From Hordeum vulgare subsp. vulgare (taxonomy: Eukaryota; Streptophyta; Magnoliopsida; Poales; Poaceae): DNA of 64,000 bases. Below are positions 30,201 to 39,472 of this stretch, piece after piece. Below the pieces are notes generated by a model. It was not told the DNA's origin, ran no database searches, and was given only the letters and a program-made list of their open reading frames with translations. Both the position numbers and the translations under genes were made by a program. Numbering within the stretch: position 1 is the first letter of the stretch; every line of letters starts with the position of its first letter. The stretch covers positions 390,525,581-390,589,580 of the forward strand of contig NC_058518.1 in NCBI RefSeq assembly GCF_904849725.1, written 5' to 3'.

Positions 30201-33200
30201 GATGAGCAAATGTTCTCCAGGCCCTGCATTAACTACTCTCTCCAATCCAAAATAGGCTCACAAGAATTAAGGGTGTAAATAAATGTTAATGCTACCCTTC
30301 AATTGTTTCTGTAACTTTCTAGTTTCCCTCCCAATAGAGTTATAGGCTCAATGTGAATATAACGAGGGACTAAATAGAAACAACATGAGGAAAAGTTCAG
30401 TGGGAGTATATATTCAAAGGACTTAGTGTGGATCGGAGGGAGTACATATTCCTAGGGTACAGAGTTTCCATTCGGCTGCCACTGGGATTGTATTTGAAGG
30501 ATAGGTCCACAAAGAGTCAACTGAAGGTGACTAGTGTATACTTTGTTTTACTGGAAAAGCAACTGCGTACTGGCCAGCAGTCCATATACTGACACAACGA
30601 GAGAAGTTCTAGTGCTACCAAAGAAGTTTTGTGGTGCCCCTATACAACCAACACGCGTTAGCACTACTAAAAAGTTATGAATTTTATAGTATTGCCATAA
30701 GAGCATCTACAACCGAAGCCCTCATATCCTCCCCAAACAGCTGACCGGCCTGCCCGGTCACTGCCCAGACAACAAATCGCCATACAACCGAACTGCGCAT
30801 ACTCGGCCCAAACGTCCGGCACCCCCATACACAACCCGTATATGGGTATGGGAACGCCCAAACGCGTCCGCTACGTCGGATCCGGCCCATGCTAGCCCAT
30901 CCTGACCCCACATAAAAGCATCACTATCCGCATCCCGAACCAAACACTAGCCACTCCTATCCACTTTCAGTCCGCCCCCAAGCTCCTCTCAGGCGATCTC
31001 CGGCCTTCTCCAGCGTCACGGGCAGCGGATCCAACTCCGAGATCTCCAGTTCCGATGACTAGGACCTCGCCCATGCGGGGACGAGGAGGAGTAGGCCATC
31101 CGGCTAGCTCTCCGCCGGTCTCGGGAGGAAATCCCAGCTCCGCATCCGAGTCACTCCGGCGGGAATCCATTGTGTCCACGCAAATGGTGGCTCGAGGCAC
31201 GTGGCCGCGGCCTCGCCAAACACGGCGACCATCGGCTTGAGGTGTCGCGGCACTAGACCGAACATCGCCGGATGGCGGCGCAACCCCTGAAGTGGTACCT
31301 CATCCCTACGACGTCGAGCTTCGAGTAGGAGGTCAACACCAGCATGTGGCATGGCGCAACCACTGCAAACCATTGTGCCAGCCCTGCAAGGAACAAGGCG
31401 CGGCAAGCATCGGAAGCCCTGGAGGCCGAGGCCACGGGGCCGAGTCGCACGCCGCCGTTGACAAGAACGAGGAAGCCCTCCGTGATTGCGTCCTTGAGAA
31501 GCGGGAAAGGAGGACGGTGCACGCCCTCGCAAGGGAGCAAATCCGGGCGGTCCGTGCCCTCGCCGGACTGCCACCCAAAGAGAAAGAGGTCAATGATGGA
31601 TCAAATAGTTTCGGCGGAGAGCAAATCCGGCTCGATCCGGTTTGCGTCTTCGACCACTAATTCCGCAACGAAGATGGCAAGGGTAGGGCGGTCGTGGGTG
31701 AACTTCCTCCATTTTCATATCGTCTGTAGCTAGTAGAGCATGTCAATTTGTGGTAGTCCGATACACTGACATGTATGAACTTCCTATGCTATGTGTCTGT
31801 TTAACTACGTGTGTGTGTGTGAGTGTAACATTGCATGATTAGTATGGATTTGAGGGTTTGCTTTGAGGGACACGGTTCCGGAACCCGGACTTTTGAGGGG
31901 TGACCGGCTACTGCCCAAACGTTCGGGCGCGTACGCGGATGTACAGGGGCCAGATTTGCCTAGTCCGGTTGTATATGTTCTAAGATGTACTCCCTCCGTC
32001 CCATAATATAAGAGTGTTTTCTGGAGAGCGGACGTTTGGAGCTCGGCCTCCATGGAGGCCGAAATTTTTGAATAATTCAAAATTCAAACTTTTCGGTTTC
32101 AAAAAAATCTGAAAAAAAATATGGAAGTAAAGAAGGATGTTATGCGTATGTGTGCAAAAATTTAGGATGAAATACCTTGAAATACGATCTGCACAAAAAA
32201 GACAAATTCATGACCTGAAATGATGAATAGTGTCATGTGTAAAAAAGCCTCAGATTTGTCTTTTTTGCACAGCCCTCATTTCAATGTATTTTTTCCTGAA
32301 AATTTACACACATGTGTGTTACGCCTTCGCTTATCCCTGTGTTTTTTTTTCAGAATTTTTTGAAATGTAAAAATATAAATTTTCATGAAATTTGAATTTC
32401 AAATTTAAAGGCCTCCATGGAGCTCGGCCACCAAAAGCAATTTCTGTGTTTTCTGACACTAGTGTAGTGTCAAAAACGCTCTTATATTATGAGACAGAGG
32501 GACTATCTGTCGTCGTGTCATAAATTTGGTACACACATTGAGAAAAAAAATCGTGTACTGTAGCGTAGGCAAGCAAAAGAGAAATTGTAAAGCCACCATG
32601 CATACCGTGTATTGAATCTTCTTTTGTACTCCCTCCGTCCCAAAATTCTTGTCTTAGATTTGTCTAGATATGAATGTATCTAGTTACATTTTAGTATTTA
32701 GATACATCCATTTCTAGACAAACCTAAGACAAGAATTTTGGGACGGAAGGAGTACGTAGTATTGTAAATTGTAGTACGATCTATTGTGACATTTTGGTGA
32801 CTACGGCACCACAAAGCTTGGTAGCACTGGAGCTTCGTGGCTAAGGTGACCGAATAATCACAGAAAGGCTTCTTGATGTTGCCAGCAAAAGAATGTACTC
32901 CCTCCGTTCCTAAATATAAGTCTTTAAAAAGGTTTCATTAATAGACTATATGCGGATGTATATAGACATACTTTAAAGTGTAGATTCATTCATTTTACTT
33001 TGTATGTAGACTTCTAGTGAAATATTTTAAAAGACTTATATTTAGGAACGGAGGGAGTACTTTAGACCGTAAAAAGGCTTCTTTATTCTGTATTCCTTTC
33101 TTCATCTAGCAAAGCCACATTTGCCTTTGTTGTATTAGGGGAAATGGAAAAAAAAGTACTTAGTAGACTGTCCAATTAGATTATGGAATACATCCGATTT

Positions 33201-34088
33201 AGGGAACAATCGGCATCTTGTCACAGCAGAGAAATATTCCCGCCCCATTTCTCACCGAAGCGGTCGTCCAAACAACGCCCCCAACAACCATGAAGCGACG
33301 TCAACAACAAGCCAGAGTCGGGCACGCATCACCATCAAGCCAAAGCCCGACTCATGCGACAATCTACTACACACATCAGGGTTGGGCCTTTTGAACTCTA
33401 GACCACAAAAAGCTTACACTAGAGTCAGTCAAACCAGAGCAAACCAAACCACATCTGACAATCTGAAGCGCAAACCACAGAAACGAGATACGAAGCGAAA
33501 AAATTACGAAGTGGGTTTCATTTTCACACGGACCTTGGTGAAGATGCCGACGCCGCACTCCATGGCGACCTTCGCGAGGAAGAGGTCGTCGGCGAGGAGG
33601 CGCTCCCTGAAGCCGCCGAACTGGAGCAGCCAGCGGAACATGGGCGACTTCTCGAGATCGGCGAACCGGCGCACGATCTCGCCGGGGAGGCGCCCGCCCT
33701 CCACGGCCGCGGCCATGTCCGCCGGGAGGCTCTCGAGCTTCCGTCCCAGCTGCGCGAGCACGAACAACGCCTCCCTCCTGTTTACCGACGCGTCGTCGCC
33801 GCCCTCGCCCTCGTCCTCGTCTCCTCCGCCGCCGCCGGAGGGGAGGTCGTCATCGCCTCCGCCGCCGCCGGAGCCGATGTTGCTGCCGCCGCCCGAGGAG
33901 GCGAGCGGGAGGGGAGGGAGAAGGGGCCGGGTGAGGCGGAGGGCGGGGAGGTGGAGCGGGAGGGAGCGGTGGAAGGGGAGGGCGGCGAGGCGGAGGAAGG
34001 GCTGCGGCTGGAGGCGGAGGTGGAAGGGGGAGGCGGGGCTGGAAGCGGAAGCGGAAGCGGAGAGGGAGTTGGGGGTGGAGAAGGCCAT
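27232..34088 (-). CDS. RER4: RETICULATA-RELATED (DUF3411) chloroplast membrane protein, 8 exons, 385 aa
   Basis: Exons (minus): 34088-33534, 29977-29909, 29099-28968, 28841-28788, 28707-28663, 27891-27752, 27486-27361 and 27268-27232; all introns are GT-AG and the frame is unbroken. Residues 1-60 are rich in S, A, P, L and R, like a chloroplast transit peptide; 65-100 is a Gly/Asp/Glu-rich linker. The DUF3411 domain runs from about 105 to 385: LGRKLESLPADM, GGFRERLLADD, CGVGIFTK joined to TAAEYERRREN, FFHNCPDNAFQ, RNGAKLFAVGTSASL, STSIAYGVYMAVSSNLR, FAVRTGNTFLGSLLWVDYA. Hydrophobic segments near 202-225, 253-270 and 312-330 may span the envelope. The start at 34088 has a CCGCCATGG context; the upstream ATG at 34220 would sit at the predicted transcription start. 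The family affects leaf mesophyll development and plastid metabolism; the RER4 subgroup is my best guess from memory. Confidence 0.93.
28372..28462. mobile_element. Stowaway MITE (91 bp) in intron 5
   Basis: Terminal inverted repeats CCTCCGTCCCATGATATAAGAG and its complement, flanked by TA on both sides. The arms pair over most of the length (AGAGCGTTTTTGACACT). It lies in intron 5 of the RETICULATA-RELATED gene. Confidence 0.85.
30236..30442. mobile_element. Degenerate Stowaway-like MITE in intron 1
   Basis: The left end CTCTCTCCAATCC and the complement of the right end CTCCCTCCGATCC match the Stowaway terminal repeat, and TA flanks both ends. The interior is diverged. Confidence 0.6.
30701..31980 (+). 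mobile_element. Harbinger-like DNA element H2 in intron 1
   Basis: 1,280 bp with terminal inverted repeats GAGCATCTACAACCG and, on the complement of the right end, GAACATATACAACCGG. A perfect TAA duplication flanks it (30698-30700 and 31981-31983), as expected for PIF/Harbinger elements. It carries a decayed ORF related to that of H1 and no transposase. Confidence 0.75.
31020..31720 (+). pseudogene. ORF remnant in Harbinger element H2
   Basis: The clearest block is at 31540-31659 in one frame: VRALAGLPPKEKEVNDG, then EQIRLDPVCVFDH and a stop at 31658-31660, beyond which related residues continue (FRNEDGKGRA). The upstream part has LKWYLIPY and a cysteine/alanine-rich segment split between frames. 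It matches the coding remnant of H1 (GLPSKEVEL, EIRLD, VFDQYF). The function is not recognised; frameshifts and stops show it is not translated intact. Confidence 0.45.
31990..32504. mobile_element. Stowaway MITE split by a foldback element
   Basis: The left part starts CTCCCTCCGTCCCATAATAT after a TA; the right part ends TTATATTATGAGACAGAGGGAC before a TA. Removing 32024-32446 and one copy of the 10-bp GTGTTTTCTG duplication restores a normal MITE of about 80 bp, similar to the one at 28372-28462. Confidence 0.8.
32024..32446. mobile_element. Foldback MITE inserted in a Stowaway
   Basis: A 423-bp element flanked by a perfect 10-bp direct repeat, GTGTTTTCTG (32014-32023, 32447-32456). Inverted arms include GCCTCCATGGAGGCC with GAGCTCGGCC near each end, and TGCACAAAAAAGACAAAT pairing with its complement in the middle. 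It has no ORF. A 9-10 bp target duplication fits a Mutator-type origin. Confidence 0.75.
32629..32752. mobile_element. Stowaway MITE (124 bp) in intron 1
   Basis: It begins CTCCCTCCGTCCCAAAATTC and ends with its near-complement, TA on both sides. The arms TTGTCTTAGATTTGTCTAGA pair with the right half. Confidence 0.88.
32898..33057. mobile_element. Stowaway MITE (160 bp) in intron 1
   Basis: It begins CTCCCTCCGTTCCTAAATAT and ends ATATTTAGGAACGGAGGGAG, with TA flanks. It is a well-preserved Stowaway of the AAGTCTTT type. Confidence 0.9.
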
Positions 34089-34236
34089 GGCGGTGGATGC
34101 GGGAGGCGGTCGGAGGCCGGGGGCGGGCGTGGACCTCCCGGAGGAGAGGAGAGGAGGGGAGTGTGGTTGGTGAAGAAGTGGAACCCCGCGAGACCGCAGC
34201 CGCGACAGTCGTGTCGACACGAGTGGGCAACGGCGC

Positions 34237-34242
34237 TTTATA
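34237..34242 (-). promoter_or_regulatory. TATA box of the RETICULATA-RELATED gene
   Basis: TATAAA in a TTGTATAAAGCGCC context on the minus strand lies about 150 bases upstream of the ATG at 34088. Transcription start is expected near 34205-34210. Confidence 0.6.
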
Positions 34243-34479
34243 CAACTGTACTACCACCTACGACGAGTCTACGAGGAGCCGCCGGAGGCATGCTCAGAGT
34301 CATATACCTGACGAAAAGCGGAAAAGATGATACATTTTCTAAACATTACTGACACACGGTAGAATTTCAAGTTTGCATGCATCTCTCCTACTGTACTTAA
34401 TACTAGTGGATACGCAAAGTTTCATTTACCTTTTCTATCATCCACTTACCAAATAAAATCATTATTTGGTAAATTAAAA

Positions 34480-34803
34480 CTCCCTCCGTTCCATCTAAGG
34501 TGTATAGTTTTTGGTGCTGAAACCAAGGCACATAATTTTAAATAATTTATGATAAAATTATCATGAGCTAATTCATTGATTAGCGACAAGTAAATCGTTT
34601 AGTCTGGGAAAGAAAATGATACACACAATCAGGTGAGAAATGTTTTTTTCTCTACAAGGAATGATACATGCAGTCAGGAAAGAGATTTTTTTTTTCTAGA
34701 GTGTTGGAAAGGGAATTACGTGGAATTATAAGAAAAAATCTTATATTGTGAAATTTTATTAAAAAATAAATACGTCTACACCTTATACCCCATAATTGTG
34801 GAG
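34480..34803. mobile_element. Stowaway-like element, upstream copy 1
   Basis: It starts CTCCCTCCGTTCCATCTAAG and ends in ACACCTTATACCCCATAATTG then TGGAG and TA. It shares internal words with its neighbour at 34806 (CATTGATT, GCGACAA, GATACA), showing both are copies of one family. It lies about 240 bases upstream of the RETICULATA-RELATED TATA box. Confidence 0.6.
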
Positions 34804-34805
34804 TA

Positions 34806-35150
34806 CTCCCTTCATTCCTTTATGTAAGGTGTATTATTTTATCACAGTAACCAAGACATATAATTATATACATGTTAGGAAGAAATTAACCTTGTCTAAA
34901 TCATTGATTCGCGACAACTAAATCATTTAGGCTAGAAAAGTAAAAGATACACGGAATCAGTAGGGAGATACTTTTCTTTTTCTCTTTACAAGAACAGATG
35001 CATGCAATTAGGGGAGAGATAATTTATTTTTTTAAAGGGCTAACAATGAAATTATGAGGAATTAGAAGAAATGTATCTTACATTCTGGAATTTTATTAAA
35101 AATACATCTTATTTAGAAAAAACGAAGGGAATTTAAAGGAACAGAGGAAG
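34806..35150. mobile_element. Stowaway-like element, upstream copy 2
   Basis: It starts CTCCCTTCATTCCTTTATG directly after the TA that ends copy 1, and ends GGAACAGAGGAAG before a TA. It shares ATCATTGATTCGCGACAA and other words with copy 1; the two are diverged. Confidence 0.6.
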
Positions 35151-36219
35151 TACGTTGGTTCAATTGACAGCTAAAGTATATTTTTGGTGCGTATTTACAT
35201 CAACGATAAAATGACTGATAAATCACAGTGATTATGTACTAAATATTTGTGTCTCCTTTGAAAGGCACGGTCCCACGAAGAATTATCTAGTGAAAGATAA
35301 ATGTATACTCGTAATAGTGACATCCTCAAGAGAATGCGGGAGGGCCACATAGCACTTGCGTTATAAATTTTGCGTGCCACCATATCTTCTGGGCAGGATC
35401 TTCTTCAAGCGAAAAGGAACTTTCATCCAAAAGATCTTAATAAAATCCCACCAAATCTTCTTTGGGCATCTACACACTATTTCGAAATTAAAATGAAAAC
35501 AGTTCACTCATACCTCCAAGTATATGATTATGTTATGTTATGGATTGATCTATCCCTATGAATTCAGAAACCCATGGCCTTCCAAGTATACCTTTTTTTC
35601 CTATTTATGCAATTTTGTGGCATTGATCAAGGTCAAGGAGATAAGATATTTTCTATTCTCATGACGCCAAGAGCGCATTGACAGGCGTGATGAGCAATCT
35701 TCAAATCATTAAAAAAGCACACATTTAATTTACAGGTAGTATGATTAAGTAGATGTTGTTAACCATCGAGTATGAAGGACTGCTTTTTGCAGAAAAAAAA
35801 GAAGATATATATAAATGTGTGGAAATGGATTTGTGTATTGGCCGGACAGTTTCGGCAGTTGGAAATTGCATAACAAACGGTCTATGTAATCCAACACGCT
35901 ACGAGTAGAACGTAGGAGTATATACTTCTTCAGGAACGGTGCACGGGGTCCTCGGGCGCACGTACAGACGTACTATGACCTTTCAAATGATAGAGGGGGA
36001 GGGTCGGTAGGCCACACAAAGGACGTGTGATGTGCGCCTCATTTCCTGCCCGGGTACTCAAGGTGCCTTAAGCGAAGATTGAGTGGCACTCTTCTGGTCA
36101 TGTGATTGAAGTAATCCATTTTTTCTAATACTAGAAAATGTCATATTCTGTTTTCTCATAAACTAGTGTTTGAGTGTAGGTTTTGCCTCCAAATTTTGAA
36201 TATCTCGTAAGTGATATTA
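35151..36219. other. Spacer without recognised gene
   Basis: This is A/T-rich sequence upstream of the RETICULATA-RELATED gene. Short open frames exist on both strands, but none has recognisable motifs. Confidence 0.35.
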
Positions 36220-36378
36220 CTCCCTTCATTCCTAAATATAAGTCTTTTTAAAATTCTACTAAAGACTATATTCGAAACAAAATGAATAAATCTATACTTA
36301 AAAGTATGTTTATAAACATCCATATGTAATCCGTTGGTGAAACTTTTAAAGAAGATTATATATTAGAAATGAATGGAT
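36220..36378. mobile_element. Stowaway MITE, degraded
   Basis: It starts CTCCCTTCATTCCTAAATAT and ends with the imperfect complement TATTAGAAATGAATGG, TA at both ends. Same type as 32898-33057, but more mutated. Confidence 0.8.
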
Positions 36379-36605
36379 TAAAAGAGGAAAAAATATATAA
36401 TTTTACACATAACAGTCGCCACACATGGGTAAAGAACAAGTATAGTCGTTTCCCGACAAGGAATAGGGCCTATGGTGTTTGTCCATGCTGACCGTGGCAA
36501 AGCACGTGCGAGCACAAAATTGGCAAAGCGTTTTGTCACCCGCGTCTCGCCAGCTTGTTGACACAAAGTTGAAGCAGATAGACAAGGGGGTGTGAGCATG
36601 CCTAA

Positions 36606-37748
36606 GAGCATCTCTAGCAGACCCCGCATATTTGCGACCTGCAAAAGCGTTTTACAGTTTGTGAGGTTTTGCGGGGCGAAATGTTGCGCTGCATAACAGA
36701 CCCCGTATAATCAAACATCATAATTTGAAAAAGGCATTCGCGGGCGAAATTGAGACCACACTCATTCAGAGTTCATTACATAGTACACGATCATACATAC
36801 TACGTTCAGAGTTCTTCACTTACTAGATGGGGCTAGAGGTAAGCTAACCTACCAGAGCTACTAACTATCCTACCGCACTATGCAAAATTGAGCTCACCGG
36901 AGTCGAGCTCGTGTGGTAGTAGATGCGGCAACGCTCAGTCGTCGTCCTCGACGGAGGAGAACTCAACGTAGATGCGGCACCACTCCTCCACCTTGTGACC
37001 GAAGGCGAGGCCGACACGACCCCCTGCTCGTAGAGCACGTTGTCGATCTTCTCGTCCCTTTGGTGGCGTTGTTGGTCCTCTTCCGCTTCCCCCGCACTCC
37101 GCACCAATAGCGCGGGCAGAAAGCTATCCGCCTCCGCCAGGGGGAGGAAATCCTCCAGTCCGACGACGTCCCCGGCACGTCGCTCCGGCACCGCCACGTC
37201 CTCCGGCTCCATCTTCATCGGCGGGAGCTCCTCGAGCTCCCTCTTCACTGGGGGAGGGAGGAGCGCGAACTCGACGCCTCGGAGGAGCTGTCGGAGAAGA
37301 AGCGGTCGTGCGCGCGGTCGTACTCGTGTGTCTCGCGACGGAGGAGCGACGACAGTGACGTCATGCCCCGTTGCGTGTACCGGCAGGCGGCGTGCTTTCG
37401 GGCGGCGTCGGATCTGACACGACGAGCCCTCGGGGTCGTCGTTCCTACGGCCACCGGAGTTGGCCATTAAGGGCGGTGGAATGGGGAGGCTAGGCGGCGG
37501 AATGGAGGCCCGCGGTGGTGAGGTGGGCGACTTTTCGCGACGACGGAGTGATAGGATTTCGACCCGCATCGAGCGGACGAATCCATAGATATAGCGGTCG
37601 AGCGGTCGCTTTTACGGACCACCGTAAAATATTTACAAAGCGGGTCATGTTTATAGTACCTGGTTTGTCACAAAAAAACGGCTTAAATCCATATAATCGT
37701 CGGAATTTTACAATTCTAACAATTATACAGGGTCTACTAGAAATGCTC
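36606..37748 (-). mobile_element. Harbinger-like DNA element H3 with minus-strand ORF
   Basis: 1,143 bp, terminal repeats GAGCATCTCTAGCAGACCC and, as complement of the right end, GAGCATTTCTAGTAGACCC. A perfect TAA target duplication flanks it (36603-36605, 37749-37751). Its ORF differs from that of H1 and H2. No transposase is seen. Confidence 0.8.
36865..37569 (-). pseudogene. Frameshifted ORF carried by element H3
   Basis: The longest open frame reads MANSGGRRNDDPEG near its start, then an Arg-rich segment, VKRELEELPPMKMEPEDV, and GLEDFLPLAEADSFLPALL. A neighbouring frame (37245-37454) holds REYD-like EYDRAHDRFFSDSSS, and a third ends EEWCRIYVEFSSVEDD at about 36940, so the original protein is spread over at least three frames by small indels. 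The charged, proline-rich composition and acidic tail give no clear function. It is likely an element-borne gene rather than a host gene. Confidence 0.45.
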
Positions 37749-37751
37749 TAA

Positions 37752-38032
37752 CAGGATCCAAACCGAACAGTTCCCAAACACTTTGTCAACGTCAAGTATT
37801 TAGCTTGGCAGTTCACAAAAAAGGGCTTAAATCCATATAATCGTCCAAACACACCCTAGAAGCGTAGGCAACACGATTAGTATGTGTTAGATGTGAGTAC
37901 AATTTCTTCCTCATGGTTGCGGACTAGTAGTTAAATGTATAATTAAATATATAATTTTCTTCCACATTACATGTGAGATGTCAATGACCTGTGTTACATA
38001 TATAATTGTAAAATCCAACTTCCCTAATCATA
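37752..38032. other. Short spacer before element C
   Basis: No gene is seen. The 22-bp word starting GGCTTAAATCCATATAATCG at 37824 also occurs at 37680 inside element H3. Confidence 0.4.
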
Positions 38033-39015
38033 CTATGTGTTGGAAATATGCCCTAGAGGCAATAATAGATTAGTTATTATTATATTTCTTTGTTCGTGAT
38101 AATCGTTTATTATTCATGCTATAATTATATTGATTGGAAACTCAAATACATGTGTGGATACATAGAGAAAACACTGTCCCTAGTAAGCCTCTAGTTGACT
38201 AGCTCGTTGATCAAAGATGGTCAAGGTTTCCTAACCATACACAAGTGTTGTCACTTGATAACGGGATCACATCATTAGGAGAATCATGTGATGGACAAGA
38301 CCTAAACTATGAACGTAGCATATTGATCGTGTCGTTTTATTGCTATTGTTTTCTGCGTGTCAAGTATTTGTTCCTATGACCATGAGATCATATAACTCAT
38401 TTGCACCGGAAGAATACCTTGTTTGCATCAAACGTCGCAACGTAACTGGGTGACTATAAATGTGCTCTACAGGTATCTCCGAATGTGTCCGTTGAGTTAG
38501 TATGGATCAAGACTGGGATTTGTCACTCCGTGTGACGGAGAGGTATCTCGGGGCCCACTCGGTAATACAACATCACACACAAGCCTTGCAAGCAATGTGA
38601 CTAAGTGTAAGTCACGGGATCTTGTATTACGAAACGAGTAAAGAGACTTGCCGGTAACGAGATTGAAATAGGTATGCAGATACCAACGATCGAATCTCGA
38701 GCAAGTAACACGCCGAAGGACAAAGGGAATGACATACGGGATTATATGAATCCTTCACACTGAGGTTCACCCGATAAGATCTTCGGAGAATATGTAGGAT
38801 CCAATATGGGCATCCAGGTCCCGCTATTGGATATTGACCGAGAAGTGCCTCGGGTCATGTCTACATAGTTCTTGAACCCGCAGGGTCTGCACACTTAAGG
38901 TTCGGCGATGTTTTAGTATAGTTGAGTTATATGTGTTGTTACCGAATGTTGTTCGGAGTCCCGGATGATATCACGGACGTCACGAGGGTTTCTGAAATGG
39001 TCCATAAACAAAGAT

Positions 39016-39017
<2 letters not shown>

Positions 39018-39069
<52 letters not shown>
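39018..39069. repeat. (TA)26 microsatellite in 5' LTR of element C
   Basis: 52 bases of uninterrupted alternating T and A, where the 3' LTR has only GATATATAGG. The expansion is therefore younger than the insertion of element C. Confidence 0.95.
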
Positions 39070-39074
<5 letters not shown>

Positions 39075-39377
39075 TTTCATTTGGTCACTGCAAACTTTCG
39101 GGCAATTCCGAGAGTGTACCGGAAGTGACGAATGGGTTCCAGACGTTCACCGGGAGGGGCCCACCCACCTGGGAGTGAGCCCAAGGCACTAGGGTGACGC
39201 CACAAGTCATTAGTGGGCTGGTGGAGTCAGCCCAAGGGGCCCATGGAGCCACATAAGAAAATACCAAAGGAAAATAAAAGAAAAGGGGAAAAGAGGGAGG
39301 TGAGAAGGAAGAGGAGGACTCCTCCTTCCCAAACCGAATTGGAAGAGGAGTTCTCCTCCTCCCTTGGCCGGCGCACC

Positions 39378-39428
39378 CTTGAGGCCTTGTGCCTCAAGGC
39401 TAGCCCTCCCCCTCCCTCCTATATATAT
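39378..39428 (+). promoter_or_regulatory. Hairpin plus TATA box of element C LTR
   Basis: Arms CTTGAGGC and GCCTCAAG (39378-39398), then a 21-base gap and TATATATAT (39420-39428). The 3' LTR copy is at 53095-53115 with TATA from 53137. Confidence 0.6.
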
Positions 39429-39472
39429 TGGTGGTTTAGGGCTGATTTGAGACACAACTTTGCCACGTGCAA

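Noticed and set aside
33504..34220. Start of the RETICULATA-RELATED protein at 34220 and reading past 33534
   Set aside because: The upstream ATG falls at the predicted transcription start and adds a non-conserved segment; past 33534 the frame reads into intron 1, as the conserved TAAEYERRREN continues only in exon 2.
33951..34352. Plus-strand ORF opposite exon 1 of the RETICULATA-RELATED gene
   Set aside because: Glycine/glutamate-rich antisense shadow of the GC-rich transit-peptide and linker coding sequence.
37040..37417. Plus-strand 125-codon ORF in element H3
   Set aside because: Serine/arginine-rich antisense of the minus-strand ORF remnant; the minus strand has the recognisable acidic C-terminus.
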